Shown: positions 1 to 8,842 of the stretch, one piece after another
Layout of the letters: the number at the start of each line of letters is the position of its first letter
Position numbering within the stretch: the stretch's first letter is position 1
Source of the DNA: Georgenia yuyongxinii
Lineage (GTDB): Bacteria > Actinomycetota > Actinomycetes > Actinomycetales > Actinomycetaceae
Reading direction: 5' to 3'
NCBI RefSeq assembly: GCF_006352065.1
Contig: NZ_CP040915.1
Span: forward strand, 248,001-312,000
Length of the DNA: 64,000 nucleotides
The notes under the pieces: model-generated
Told to the model about the DNA's origin: nothing
Seen by the model: only the letters and a program-made list of their open reading frames with translations
The model's database searches: none
Program-made: the position numbers and the translations under genes

Positions 1-1
1 C

Positions 2-19
2 CGCCCGGCCCGCCGGGCG
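2..19. terminator. Short GC hairpin, possible terminator of an upstream gene
   Basis: Eight-base perfect arms (CGCCCGGC and GCCGGGCG) are separated by two bases. No T tract follows, and the gene it would end lies outside the window. Confidence 0.25.
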
Positions 20-81
20 CCGAAGGATCGCGGTGCGGCCGGCGCCAGCGGGGCGCCGACCAACCTCGACAGGAGCACCTC

Positions 82-870
82 ATGGCCTCGACCTCCGTCG
101 ACCAGGTCGTCCCCGGCAGGGTCCGTGCCCGCCGTTACCTGCTGTTCCGGATCTTCGCTGTCCTCGTTGCGCTCGTGTTCCTCGTCCTGTTCGGGGTGTG
201 GCAGTCGATCCTCACCCCGTGGGTGCTCTTCCCCGACGCCACGGACCACGGCTGGGTGCGCACCGCGGAGCTGCACCGGTACGCCGACGCGGCTGCGGCG
301 GCCGGGATGGGCGCGGCCGGAGTGGGCGCGCTGGTGGCGGCGCTGCGGCCCGCCCGGCGTTCCGGCCTGGTCGCATGGGTCGGCGGAACTCTGACGATCA
401 TCGGCCTGGGCAGCATCGCCTCGGTGCTCCTCCAGCAGCACACCGGTCTGCTGGGGGCGCTGGTGCAGGGGCTGGTCACCGTGGCGGTGACCGCGGTGCC
501 CCTGGTGCTGCTGCACCCCGAACGCCGGACGGTGCTGCGTGGGGGCGCCGCGGTGGTGGGGGGACCCGCGGGAGCCCGTGCGTCGAGGGGCACGGATGTG
601 CCCGCGGGGGCCGCACGGATCGGTCTGCTCGCGCTCGGCGGTGCCGGTGTCGTGCTGGCGGTCGGGATGCTGATCTGGCGCCTGACGGGCGGAGTCTTCG
701 AGAGCCCCCGTGAGGACGACGTGCTCAGCTTCGTCATCCTGGGCCTGTCCGTCGCCCTCGGCAGCCGGCTGTGCCTGACCGGCCGGGAGGGCTGGCGTCC
801 GCTCGTGGTGATCCTCGCGGTCGTGGGTGCCTACGCCGTCGTCGGCGGGCTGTCGCTCGCCCTGGGCTAA
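82..870 (+). CDS. Multi-pass membrane protein of unknown function
   Basis: A 262-residue protein with about six or seven hydrophobic segments: roughly residues 19-44, 70-90, 98-120, 123-148, 177-205, 215-235 and 240-262. The loop around 150-175 is Gly/Ala/Arg-rich. The ATG has a good ribosome site (AGGAG, 6 bases upstream). I do not recognise the family and see no catalytic motif. It stands alone ahead of icmF, which has its own promoter, so the two are probably separate units. It is surely a real gene, given consistent codon use and clear membrane topology, but its role is unknown. Confidence 0.75.
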   Translation: MASTSVDQVVPGRVRARRYLLFRIFAVLVALVFLVLFGVWQSILTPWVLFPDATDHGWVRTAELHRYADAAAAAGMGAAGVGALVAALRPARRSGLVAWVGGTLTIIGLGSIASVLLQQHTGLLGALVQGLVTVAVTAVPLVLLHPERRTVLRGGAAVVGGPAGARASRGTDVPAGAARIGLLALGGAGVVLAVGMLIWRLTGGVFESPREDDVLSFVILGLSVALGSRLCLTGREGWRPLVVILAVVGAYAVVGGLSLALG

Positions 871-920
871 GGGCCCCGGTGCGCGGTGTGCGCCGGTCGG
901 CGGAGTTGCCGGGGGCTGAT

Positions 921-979
921 CTACCGGTGGTAGACGCTCCTGCGGTGGTCGATGCGGACCGGATGTCTATGCTCGAAGC
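921..979 (+). promoter_or_regulatory. icmF promoter: CTACC/GGTAG palindrome and leaderless -10 box
   Basis: The -10 box TATGCT (968-973) ends six bases before the icmF ATG, so transcription should start at or next to the start codon. Upstream, CTACC-GGT-GGTAG (921-933) is a short perfect inverted repeat near the -35 zone and could bind a regulator. Confidence 0.5.
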
Positions 980-3900
980 ATGTCCAACGACGGGCAGGGC
1001 ACCCAGGGCAGGCTCGCGCTCGCGCCGGGGAGCCCGGCCGAGGCGACGGCGGACCGGCAGGCCGAGCTCGAGGACCGGCAGGCCGAGCCCCGGACGGAGC
1101 GCGGCCCCGCGCTCCACGTGCCCGCCCACCCGGTCCGCGTGGTCACCGCCGCCAGCCTCTTCGACGGCCACGACGCCGCCATCAACATCATCCGCCGCAT
1201 CCTGCAGGCCCAGGGCTGCGAGGTCATCCACCTCGGCCACGACCGCTCCGTGGCGGAGGTGGTCGCCGCCGCCGTGCAGGAGGACGCCCAGGCCGTCGCG
1301 ATCTCGTCCTACCAGGGCGGGCATGTGGAGTACTTCACCTACCTCGCCGACCAGCTGCGCGCGCACGGCTGCGGCCACGTGCGGGTCTTCGGCGGCGGCG
1401 GCGGGGTGATCGTCGCGGACGAGATCGCCGCGCTCGCGGACGTCGGCGTGCGGATCTTCTCCCCGGAGGACGGCCAGCGCCTCGGCCTGGCGGCGATGGT
1501 CAACGAGGTGGTGCGCGAGGCCGACGTCGACCCCGTCGCCGCCGCCGGCGGCCCGCCCGCCGACCTCGCCGCGCTCGGCGTCGGGGACGTGCGCGCCCTG
1601 GCCCGCACCCTCACCGCCCTCGAGCTCGGCCGCCTGCCCGAGCACCTGCTCGCCGAGCTGCGCCGGGCCGCGGAGGCGAGCGCCGCCGTCGTCCTGGGGA
1701 TCACCGGCACCGGCGGGTCGGGCAAGTCCTCCCTCACCGACGAGCTGCTGCTGCGGGCGCGGCTGGACCAGGGCGACGGGCTGCGCATGGCGGTGCTCGC
1801 CGTCGACCCCACCCGCCGGCGCGGCGGCGGGGCGCTCCTGGGCGACCGGATCCGGATGAACGCCCTCACCGAGGGCACGTTCTTCCGGTCCGTCGCCACC
1901 CGCGGCGCGGGCGGGGACCTGCCCGCCGCGCTGGACGAGATGGTCGCGGCCGCCAAGGTGTGGGGCGCCGACCTGGTGATCGTCGAGACGCCGGGGATCG
2001 GGCAGGGCGACGCGGGGATCGTCGACCACGTCGACGTGCCCGTGTACGTCATGACCCCGGAGTTCGGCGCGGCCACCCAGCTCGAGAAGATCGACATGCT
2101 CGACCTCGCCGAGGTCGTCGTCATCAACAAGTTCGACCGGCGCGGCGCCGAGGACGCCCTGCGCGACGTGCGCCGCCAGGTGGCCCGCAACCGCCTCGCC
2201 TTCGCCGCCGCCCCGGAGGCCCTGCCAGTGTTCGGCACGGTCGCCTCCCGCGTGCACGACGACGGCGTCACCGCCCTCTACCTGCACCTGCGCCACCTGC
2301 TCGCCGGGCACGGCCTGCCGGTGGGCAACGGCGCCCTGGCGCCCGTCGACCACATGGTCTCCACCCGGGTCGCGCCCCTGGTGCCGGTCGCCCGGGTCGG
2401 CTACCTCGCCGAGGCCGCCGAGGCGGTGCGCGCCTACCACCGCCGCACCGCCGAGCAGGCCGCCGCGGCCCGCGAGCTGCAGCACCTGACCGGCGCCCGC
2501 GAGATCCTGGCGGGCCGGCTCACCGGCGCCCCCGCCGGCTTGGACGACGCCGTCGCCGAGGCCGAGGCGCACCTGACCGAGGAGACGCGCGTCCTGCTCG
2601 CCGAGTGGCCCACCCTCGCCACCGCGGCGGGCGCCGTCGCGCCGGCCGTGTCGCTCTCCGGCACACCCGTGCCGCGGCTCGCCCTGCCGCGCCTGCACGA
2701 CGACGGCGACCTGCTCACCTGGCTGCGCGGCGAGCACCTGCCGGGCCACTTCCCATACACCGCCGGCGTTTTCACCCGCCGCCGCACCGACGAGCACCCG
2801 GCCCGCATGTTCGCCGGCGAGGGGGACCCGGCGCGCACCAACCGCCGCTTCCACCTGCTCGCCTCAGGCCAGCCCGCCGTCCGGCTGTCCACGGCGTTCG
2901 ACTCGGTGACGCTCTACGGCTCCGACCCCGACACCCGGCCCGACATCTACGGCAAGGTCGGCAACTCCGGGGTCTCCATCGCCACGCTCGCGGACATGAA
3001 GGCGCTCTACGCCGGGTTCGACCTGTGCGCGCCGAGCACGTCGGTGTCGATGACCATCAACGGCCCCGCGCCGACCATCCTGGCGATGTTCCTCAACACC
3101 GCGATCGACCAGCGCCTCGACGCCTTCGCCGCCGCGCACGGACGGCCGCCGTCGGTCACCGAGGCCGCGGACCTGCGCGCGGAGGCGCTGCGGACCGTGC
3201 GCGGCACCGTGCAGGCCGACATCCTCAAGGAGGACCAGGGGCAGAACACCTGCATCTTCTCCACCGACTTCTCCCTCAAGGTGATGGCGGACATCCAGGA
3301 GTGGTTCGTCGCCCACGAGGTGAAGCGGTTCTACTCGGTGTCCATCAGCGGCTACCACATCGCCGAGGCCGGGGCGAACCCCATCAGCCAGCTCGCCTTC
3401 ACCCTCGCCAACGGCCTGACGTACGTGGAGGCGTACCTGGCGCGGGGCATGGCGGTGGACGACTTCGCGCCCAGCCTGTCCTTCTTCTTCTCCAACGGGA
3501 TGGACCCGGAGTACTCCGTGCTGGGCCGGGTGGCGCGGCGGGTGTGGGCGATCGTGCTGCGCGACCGGTACGGCGCGACCGCCCGCAGCCAGCGGCTGAA
3601 GTACCACATCCAGACCTCGGGCCGGTCCCTGCACGCCCAGGAGATGGCGTTCAACGACATCCGCACCACCCTGCAGGCGCTCATCGCCCTGTACGACACC
3701 GCGAACTCGCTGCACACCAACGCCTACGACGAGGCCGTCACCACGCCCACCGAGGAGTCGGTGCGCCGCGCGCTGGCCATCCAGCTCATCATCAACTCCG
3801 AGTGGGGCCCGATGAGCAACGAGAACCCCAACCAGGGCTCGTTCCTCATCGCCGAGCTCACCGACCTCGTGGAGCGCGCGGTGCTCGACGAGCTCGACCG

Positions 3901-4321
3901 CCTCTCCGCCCGGGGCGGGGTGCTCGGCGCCATGGAGACCGGCTACCAGCGCGGCCGGATCCAGGACGAGTCGATGCTGTACGAGCAGCGCAAGCATGAC
4001 GGGTCGCTTCCGATCGTCGGCGTCAACACCTTCCGGGCGCCCGACGGCGACGACGGCGACGACGGCGGCGGCGCGGCGAAGGGGCCGCTGCGGCTGGCAC
4101 GGTCCACGGAGGCGGAGAAGCGTGGCCAGGTGGAGCGGCTGCGCGCGTTCCAGGCCGCGCACGCCGAGGAGCGGCCGGCCGCGCTGGCGCGGCTGCAGTC
4201 CGCGGCGCTCGCGGAGGAGAACGTCTTCGACGTCCTGATGGACGTGGTGCGGGTGGCCAGTCTGGGGGAGATCACCCAGGCGCTGTTCGAGGTGGGCGGG
4301 AAGTACCGGCGCAACGTGTGA
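980..4321 (+). CDS. icmF: Fused isobutyryl-CoA mutase IcmF
   Basis: Adenosylcobalamin-dependent mutase that interconverts isobutyryl-CoA and n-butyryl-CoA, with its G-protein chaperone built in. Order over 1113 residues: B12-binding domain (about 50-185, DGHDAAIN motif), MeaB-like GTPase (P-loop GITGTGGSGKSS near 240, then ETPGIGQGD and NKFD), a linker, and the large mutase domain (about 590-1085). Length and order match the IcmF family rather than split methylmalonyl-CoA mutase. The N-terminal 45 residues are charged and low in complexity. The ATG has no ribosome site and follows a TATGCT box by six bases, so it is likely leaderless. It links valine or fatty-acid CoA metabolism to butyrate. 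Some IcmF proteins also act on pivalyl- or isovaleryl-CoA, which cannot be judged from sequence alone. Confidence 0.95.
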   Translation: MSNDGQGTQGRLALAPGSPAEATADRQAELEDRQAEPRTERGPALHVPAHPVRVVTAASLFDGHDAAINIIRRILQAQGCEVIHLGHDRSVAEVVAAAVQEDAQAVAISSYQGGHVEYFTYLADQLRAHGCGHVRVFGGGGGVIVADEIAALADVGVRIFSPEDGQRLGLAAMVNEVVREADVDPVAAAGGPPADLAALGVGDVRALARTLTALELGRLPEHLLAELRRAAEASAAVVLGITGTGGSGKSSLTDELLLRARLDQGDGLRMAVLAVDPTRRRGGGALLGDRIRMNALTEGTFFRSVATRGAGGDLPAALDEMVAAAKVWGADLVIVETPGIGQGDAGIVDHVDVPVYVMTPEFGAATQLEKIDMLDLAEVVVINKFDRRGAEDALRDVRRQVARNRLAFAAAPEALPVFGTVASRVHDDGVTALYLHLRHLLAGHGLPVGNGALAPVDHMVSTRVAPLVPVARVGYLAEAAEAVRAYHRRTAEQAAAARELQHLTGAREILAGRLTGAPAGLDDAVAEAEAHLTEETRVLLAEWPTLATAAGAVAPAVSLSGTPVPRLALPRLHDDGDLLTWLRGEHLPGHFPYTAGVFTRRRTDEHPARMFAGEGDPARTNRRFHLLASGQPAVRLSTAFDSVTLYGSDPDTRPDIYGKVGNSGVSIATLADMKALYAGFDLCAPSTSVSMTINGPAPTILAMFLNTAIDQRLDAFAAAHGRPPSVTEAADLRAEALRTVRGTVQADILKEDQGQNTCIFSTDFSLKVMADIQEWFVAHEVKRFYSVSISGYHIAEAGANPISQLAFTLANGLTYVEAYLARGMAVDDFAPSLSFFFSNGMDPEYSVLGRVARRVWAIVLRDRYGATARSQRLKYHIQTSGRSLHAQEMAFNDIRTTLQALIALYDTANSLHTNAYDEAVTTPTEESVRRALAIQLIINSEWGPMSNENPNQGSFLIAELTDLVERAVLDELDRLSARGGVLGAMETGYQRGRIQDESMLYEQRKHDGSLPIVGVNTFRAPDGDDGDDGGGAAKGPLRLARSTEAEKRGQVERLRAFQAAHAEERPAALARLQSAALAEENVFDVLMDVVRVASLGEITQALFEVGGKYRRNV

Positions 4322-4338
4322 GCGAGCCGACCCAGCTC

Positions 4339-4358
4339 TTAGTTGATGTATCAACTAA
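4339..4358. promoter_or_regulatory. MarR-type operator palindrome upstream of doxX
   Basis: TTAGTTGAT-GT-ATCAACTAA is a perfect 9+9 base inverted repeat, AT-rich in a roughly 74% GC background. It has the form bound by MarR/DUF24-type winged-helix regulators. It lies just upstream of a TAGGGT box (4367-4372). No MarR gene is in the window. Confidence 0.6.
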
Positions 4359-4376
4359 ATCCGGGTTAGGGTGCCC

Positions 4377-4493
4377 ATGGCTGGCCAGCACCGGGGGGCG
4401 CGCGGCGAGATGCGCCAAGCCCCCGTGCGCAGCCGAGCGCACGACATCGGTCGGCTCCAGCATCCTTGCTCGCGGTCGGTGGTCGTGCCCTGA
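4377..4493 (+). CDS. Possible 38-residue leader peptide ahead of doxX
   Basis: A short open frame lies between the operator and doxX. It starts with ATG four bases after TAGGGT (4367-4372) and stops 55 bases before doxX. Residues near its end read RAHDIGRLQHPCSRS. This resembles, only loosely, the basic His/Asp/Arg/Cys pattern of short actinobacterial putative leader peptides found before sulfur-related genes. Spacing from the -10 box is shorter than for the other leaderless genes here. It could be chance; conservation upstream of doxX in relatives would decide. Confidence 0.3.
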   Translation: MAGQHRGARGEMRQAPVRSRAHDIGRLQHPCSRSVVVP

Positions 4494-4548
4494 CCTCTGA
4501 CCCGCACGGGGCCGCGCGTTGGCCGCCGACGACACCAAGGAACACTCC

Positions 4549-5016
4549 ATGACCCTGACCACCCTTCCCCGCGCCCTCCGTGACGTCCTCCTGCTGCTGG
4601 CGCGGGTGGGACTCGGCGCCGTCTTCCTCGCGCACGGCCTGCAGAAGTTCCTCAGCTACGGCATGGCCGCCACGACGGAGAGCTTCGCGGCCATGGGAGT
4701 GCCCGCACCGGGCCTGTCGGCCTGGGTTGCCGCCCTCGTGGAGACCGTCGGCGGCGTGGCCCTGATCTTCGGGGTGCTCACCCCGGTGTTCGCGCTGCTG
4801 CTGGCCGCCGAGATGATCGGCGCCCTGCTCATCGTCCACCTGCCGTTCGGCATCTGGGTGACCGAGAACGGCTACGAGCTCGTCCTCGCGTTGGCCGCGG
4901 GCGCGCTCGCCCTGGCGGCCGCCGGAGCCGGGCGCTTCAGCGTCGACGGCGTGCTCGCCACGCGGCCCGCGGCCCAGGCCGAGCCCGCCCGCGAGAGCGT
5001 GACCGCCGGGCGCTGA
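4549..5016 (+). CDS. DoxX family membrane protein
   Basis: A 155-residue inner-membrane protein with four hydrophobic segments and the DoxX signature near the N-terminus (LLARVGLGAVFLAHGLQK). DoxX/DoxD-like proteins occur in respiratory and redox-stress settings, but most have no proven reaction. I chose the ATG because AAGGA lies 7 bases upstream; an in-frame TTG 30 bases earlier lacks such a site. The MarR-type palindrome at 4339-4358 suggests induction by oxidative or electrophilic stress, as for other MarR-controlled DoxX genes (inference). A second, frameshifted doxX occurs at 18067-18629. Confidence 0.85.
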   Translation: MTLTTLPRALRDVLLLLARVGLGAVFLAHGLQKFLSYGMAATTESFAAMGVPAPGLSAWVAALVETVGGVALIFGVLTPVFALLLAAEMIGALLIVHLPFGIWVTENGYELVLALAAGALALAAAGAGRFSVDGVLATRPAAQAEPARESVTAGR

Positions 5017-5030
5017 CCCCTCCATCCGCA

Positions 5031-5071
5031 CGAGGCGAGGCCACCGACCCCTGGTCGGTGGCCTCGCCTCG
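5031..5071. terminator. Bidirectional terminator, 19-bp perfect stem
   Basis: Arms at 5031-5049 and 5053-5071 are perfectly complementary with a 3-base loop, between the convergent doxX and ATC hydrolase genes. The core GAGGCCACCGACC is shared with the hairpin at 11041-11073. Confidence 0.85.
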
Positions 5072-5100
5072 TCCCGATGCTGGCCGAGCGCACGCGCCGG

Positions 5101-5637
5101 TTACGCCGTGCCGGCCGTGCTGCCCGTGCGGACGGCGCCCCGCCGGACGTACCGGAAGTCGCAGTGGGAGGCGCCCTCCATGACGGTCTGGGTGCGCGTG
5201 AGCTCGACGTCCGGGTCGTACCCGTGGATGAACTCGAAGTCCCGCACGCACGAGAGCAGGTAGCCGATCTCGGCCAGCCCCATGGACTGGTACATCTCCG
5301 CGTACGCGCAGCGGTGGACGTCGTAGGAGTAGACGTCGTCGGACTCGACGTTGGTCTGCGTCGTCAGCGCGTCGTCCTTCTTCCACAGGTCCTGGATGTC
5401 GATGAACGTGCGCAGGTTCGCCCCGCCCGGCTCCCGGGCCGCGAACCGCGCGCCGGACTTCCGGGCGTCCTCGGTGATCGCTTCCTCGATGATCCCGGCC
5501 GCACGCTCCTGACCGAGCTCGCGCTTCAGGATGGTGTAGATCGGGGCGATGATGTTCGCCTCGATGCGGCGTCGCTGGAGGATGCCGATCTCGTCGTCGG
5601 CGTCCTCGGGCCCCGCCTGCTGCGTGGGGAGTGTCAT
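5101..5637 (-). CDS. L-2-amino-thiazoline-4-carboxylate (ATC) hydrolase family protein
   Basis: A 178-residue soluble protein with hallmarks of the ATC hydrolase family (Pfam ATC_hydrolase): an N-terminal helical part, HRCAYAEMY at 108-116, a cysteine at 130 (LSCVRDFEF) and EGASHCDFRY at 154-163. The known Pseudomonas enzyme opens the L-ATC ring to N-carbamoyl-L-cysteine. Its ATG overlaps the racemase stop (ATGA), so it is last in the transcript SBP-racemase-hydrolase. An N-carbamoyl amino acid hydrolase is transcribed divergently, which supports an ATC-to-cysteine role. Family members acting on other cyclic amidines cannot be ruled out. Confidence 0.8.
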   Translation of the reverse strand: MTLPTQQAGPEDADDEIGILQRRRIEANIIAPIYTILKRELGQERAAGIIEEAITEDARKSGARFAAREPGGANLRTFIDIQDLWKKDDALTTQTNVESDDVYSYDVHRCAYAEMYQSMGLAEIGYLLSCVRDFEFIHGYDPDVELTRTQTVMEGASHCDFRYVRRGAVRTGSTAGTA

Positions 5638-6464
5638 CGCGTCTCTCCTGTCCTGACCGGCTGCTCCGCACCGGCCGTGGTCGGTTTCTGGTGGCTCACG
5701 TCGTCGGGCCGGGCGCCGGCCAGCCCGTGTCCGTCGAGGAAGTCGGTCAGGCTCTCGGCCATGGCGCGGTTGCTGCTCAGCACCGGTAGCCCGATCCGCC
5801 GCTCCAGCTCCTCGTGGACGACGGCGGTACGCAGGTTGGTGCAGCTGAGCATCACCACGTCGGCACCGTCCTCGGCACCAGTGGTGGCGAACCGGACCAG
5901 CTCGTCGGCGCCCACGCGCGCGGTCTGCTCGTCCTCGGTGATGCCGAGCCCCTCCGCACTGACCACGTCGAGGCCGTACGACTCCAGGTACGCGCGCTCG
6001 GCGTCGACGATGTCCTGGGTGTAGGAGGCGCGCAGCCGCACCCGGCTCCCGCGCCGGCGCAGCCCGGCCGCCATGGCCTGCGCCGTCAGGATCACGGGTG
6101 CGCCGGCGGCCTCGGCCAGCCGGGCCGCCAGCTCGGCCTCGTTCGCGCGGCCCCGCACGAAGGAGGCGCTCGTGCAGCCGAGCACCAGTGCCACGGGCCG
6201 GATGGGTGCCAGGGCGGCTGCCTGGGCGACGGCGTCGTGCTCCATGGCGAGCAGGTCGGCCACGGTGACGGCGTCGAGGCGTGCGCGAGCGACGTGGATG
6301 CTGGCCCGGCCGGCGACCAGGCCGGGCAGCTCGATCTCGACGCCGGTGTCCGTGGCGGGCACGATCACCGCGACGCGTGGCGGCTCTCCGGCGGGCACGG
6401 GTGCGAGCCCCGCGAGGACGGCAGTCGCCGCCCCCGCAGGGCCCACACCCTCGCGGCGGGTCAC
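5634..6464 (-). CDS. Asp/Glu racemase superfamily enzyme, candidate ATC racemase
   Basis: A 276-residue protein of the aspartate/glutamate racemase, hydantoin racemase and maleate isomerase superfamily. Two catalytic cysteines sit at the expected places: Cys97 (LVLGCTSASF) and Cys208 (VMLSCTNLRT). This layout is closest to maleate isomerase-like members. Its GTG start overlaps the stop of the upstream binding protein (GTGA) and its stop overlaps the next start (ATGA), so translation is coupled on both sides. Between an ATC hydrolase and an importer gene, the simplest role is interconversion of D- and L-ATC (inference). Maleate isomerase, hydantoin racemase or arylmalonate decarboxylase activity remains possible. 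Confidence 0.75.
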   Translation of the reverse strand: MTRREGVGPAGAATAVLAGLAPVPAGEPPRVAVIVPATDTGVEIELPGLVAGRASIHVARARLDAVTVADLLAMEHDAVAQAAALAPIRPVALVLGCTSASFVRGRANEAELAARLAEAAGAPVILTAQAMAAGLRRRGSRVRLRASYTQDIVDAERAYLESYGLDVVSAEGLGITEDEQTARVGADELVRFATTGAEDGADVVMLSCTNLRTAVVHEELERRIGLPVLSSNRAMAESLTDFLDGHGLAGARPDDVSHQKPTTAGAEQPVRTGETR

Positions 6465-7300
6465 AGGTAGCGCGGCTCGCCGACCTCCGCGGCCGACGGG
6501 TCGAGGCCGACGGCCTCGAGGATCGGCGCGATGGCGTCCTCGTCGTGGAGGGTGGCGATCACGTCGTTGAACGCCTTCGTGAGGTCGGTGCTCTCCGACT
6601 TGACGACGAAGCCGACCTGCCCGGGGTTCGTCGCGGCCGCGATGCGCTCGTCCGGGGGCAGCACCTTCACCTGGAAGTCGGTGCCCTCGTAGAGGTAGAG
6701 CGCCGTGCCGTAGCTGTCGATACCGACGTCGAGGCGCCCGGCCTCGAGGTCCTGCTTGAGCTCGACGGATGAGGGGTACTGGGCGAGCTCGCCGCCGAGC
6801 TCGCGGTCGACGTCCTCGACCCAGTTGTAGCCCTGGATGGTGCCGACCCGCTTGCCCACGAGGTCGTCGACGCTCGAGATGTCGTCCTTGGAGATGAAGC
6901 TACCCGGCTCGATGTAGATCGGGTCCGTGAAGTCGATGACCTTGTCACGCTCGGTCGTGCGGAAGATCGAGCCGATGGCCACGTCGATGCGGCCCTGCTG
7001 CACAGCCGGGATGAGCGCGGAGAACTCGTACGGCTCCGCGACCACGTCGAGGCCGTAGTGCTCGGCGATCTCGTAGATGACCGCACCGTCGGGGCCGACG
7101 ATTCGCCCGTCCTCGATGCTGGAGAAGGGCGGGAAGGTGGGCACGCCCACGGTGATGGTGCCGGCGGTGACCGTCTCGAACGGGGCGTCCGCGGAGGCCC
7201 CGTCCGACTCGGCCGCCTGCGAGGAACAGGCGGCGGCGGCGACGGCGAGGAGGCCTGCCGCAGCGATGGCGCCCAAGCGAGAGCGAGTCCGTGTAGCCAT
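6461..7300 (-). CDS. Polar amino acid ABC transporter substrate-binding lipoprotein
   Basis: A 279-residue family 3 solute-binding protein. It has a lipoprotein signal (hydrophobic stretch AAAGLLAVAAAAC, lipidated Cys near 25), then the two-lobe fold with TITVGVPTFPPFSS and an arginine-containing ligand region (VGKRVGTIQGYNW). The ATG is chosen because GAAAGGA lies just upstream; a longer in-frame extension reaches into the divergent promoter. It is first in the leftward operon, while its probable ATPase and two permeases are in the rightward operon. It likely captures the thiazoline or carbamoyl substrate outside the cell (inference). Confidence 0.88.
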   Translation of the reverse strand: MATRTRSRLGAIAAAGLLAVAAAACSSQAAESDGASADAPFETVTAGTITVGVPTFPPFSSIEDGRIVGPDGAVIYEIAEHYGLDVVAEPYEFSALIPAVQQGRIDVAIGSIFRTTERDKVIDFTDPIYIEPGSFISKDDISSVDDLVGKRVGTIQGYNWVEDVDRELGGELAQYPSSVELKQDLEAGRLDVGIDSYGTALYLYEGTDFQVKVLPPDERIAAATNPGQVGFVVKSESTDLTKAFNDVIATLHDEDAIAPILEAVGLDPSAAEVGEPRYL

Positions 7301-7375
7301 GGGTGTTCCTTTCACAGGGTCTGCGCGATACCGGGGACTATCCCTGCCTGCGCCGAGACACCCGCTGAACGCCCA

Positions 7376-7452
7376 GTCCGCAAGATAACGGACAAGTTTC
7401 CGCCACAATCTGAGACGGTGCGGGCCCCGGTACCGGGCCGTGATGGCATCAC
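7376..7452. promoter_or_regulatory. Divergent promoter region of the ATC locus with three short palindromes
   Basis: The 296-base gap between the divergent binding-protein and hydrolase genes holds GTCCG-8-CGGAC (7376-7393), CCCGGTACCGGG (7426-7437) and GTGATG-G-CATCAC (7440-7452). The last resembles a GntR-family site. No regulator gene is linked to the locus in this window. Confidence 0.4.
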
Positions 7453-7596
7453 CGGTAGGTGCCCTGCGTGGGACTGGTGTGCCCGCGGTCGCCGTCACCA
7501 AGGTCAACGACGGGCCGCGCGCCGTCACCACCTGCACAGAGCTGCGAGCGCGTGGCCCGGGCCCCCGTGCGGACGCAGACGAAAGGACAGCGACCG

Positions 7597-8841
7597 ATGA
7601 CCAACGCATCGTCATCGCCCGCGATCGACCCAACGCGGCTGTGGGCCAGCCTGACGGAGATCTCGCGCTTCGGTGCCACGGTGCGGGGCGGGCTGGACCG
7701 GCTCGCCCTGGGCGACCACGACCGGGCCGCACGTGACTACCTCGTGGCCCAGGCCCGCCACCACGGGTACGACGTGATCGTCGACGCCCTGGGCAACATC
7801 TTCATCACGCGCGCGGGCGCCCGACCGGACCTCACGCCGGTGCTGCTCGGCTCGCACCTGGACTCCCAACCGAGCGGCGGCCGGTTCGACGGCACCTACG
7901 GCGTCATCGCCGGCCTCGAGGTGCTGCGTGCCTTGGACGACGCCGACGTCACCACCCTGCGACCGGTGGTGCTCGCGAACTGGACCAACGAGGAAGGGGC
8001 GCGGTTCAGCCCGAGCATGCTCGGTTCCGCCGTCTACGCCGGCCGGCACGACGCAGGGGCGGCCCTGGCCCGCAGCGACGCCGACGGTGCCACCATCGGC
8101 GCCGAGCTCGCGCGCATCGGCTACGCCGGCACCGGTGCCGGCCCCGCACGGGTCCACCGGTCGCTGGAGCTGCACATCGAGCAGGGGCCCGTCCTCGAGG
8201 ACCGCGGCCTGGACATCGGCGTGGTCACCGGCGTGTACGGGATCCACTGGCTCGACGTCGTCGTCCGTGGCCGCAGTGGGCACGCCGGCACCACGCCGGC
8301 CGGCTCCCGCCAGGATGCGCTGGTGGCGGCCAGTCGCATCGTGCTCGCGGTCGACGAGCTGACGGCCGCGGAGCCGGAGCTGCGTGCCACCACCGGCGAG
8401 GTCCGCGTCTGGCCGAACTCCCGCAACGCGATCCCGGGCGAGGTCCGCCTCGCGCTCGACCTGCGCCACCCGGCGGAGGAGACCCTGGCCCGCGTGGAGC
8501 GCGCCCTGTCCGAGCAGGTGGCCGAGATCGCCGCCCGCTCGGGCGTGACGGCGACGGTCACCCCCGTGCTGTCGCAGCCGCCCACCCAGTTCGACGGCGG
8601 CACCGTCGCCCTGGTGCGGGAGGTTGCCGCGGAACGGGGCTACTCCGCGACAGACCTCGTCTCCGGAGCGGGGCACGACTCGGTGCACCTGGCCCACGTC
8701 ACCCGTGCGGGGATGATCTTCATCCCATGTGTCGGCGGCGTCAGCCACCGCGAGGACGAGGACATCCGGCCCGAGTGGGCCCTCACCGGCGCCGACGTGC
8801 TCCTCCACGCCACGGTGCGCGCCGCAGCGGAGGAGAGCTGA
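7597..8841 (+). CDS. M20-family N-carbamoyl-L-amino acid / allantoate-type amidohydrolase
   Basis: A 414-residue zinc amidohydrolase of the hydantoinase/carbamoylase group. Metal ligands are visible: GSHLDSQPSGGRFDG (His87, Asp98), NEEG (Glu132, Glu133), ELHIEQGP, and GAGHDSVH near the C-terminus. The family releases CO2 and ammonia from N-carbamoyl amino acids. Beside an ATC hydrolase, the likely substrate is N-carbamoyl-L-cysteine (inference), matching the Pseudomonas hydrolase-plus-carbamoylase pair. The ATG has GAAAGGA nine bases upstream; an upstream in-frame extension of 46 codons is not needed. It is first in the rightward operon, with one base between its stop and the ATPase start. 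Confidence 0.85.
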   Translation: MTNASSSPAIDPTRLWASLTEISRFGATVRGGLDRLALGDHDRAARDYLVAQARHHGYDVIVDALGNIFITRAGARPDLTPVLLGSHLDSQPSGGRFDGTYGVIAGLEVLRALDDADVTTLRPVVLANWTNEEGARFSPSMLGSAVYAGRHDAGAALARSDADGATIGAELARIGYAGTGAGPARVHRSLELHIEQGPVLEDRGLDIGVVTGVYGIHWLDVVVRGRSGHAGTTPAGSRQDALVAASRIVLAVDELTAAEPELRATTGEVRVWPNSRNAIPGEVRLALDLRHPAEETLARVERALSEQVAEIAARSGVTATVTPVLSQPPTQFDGGTVALVREVAAERGYSATDLVSGAGHDSVHLAHVTRAGMIFIPCVGGVSHREDEDIRPEWALTGADVLLHATVRAAAEES

Positions 8842-8842
8842 C

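Noticed and set aside
734-2854. 706-codon open frame antisense to icmF
   Set aside because: Shadow of a GC-rich gene; composition is Gly/Ala/Arg/His-biased with no domain, while the icmF frame is fully explained.
2864-4354. 496-codon antisense frame over the end of icmF
   Set aside because: Same artefact of high GC; no ribosome site or recognisable motif.
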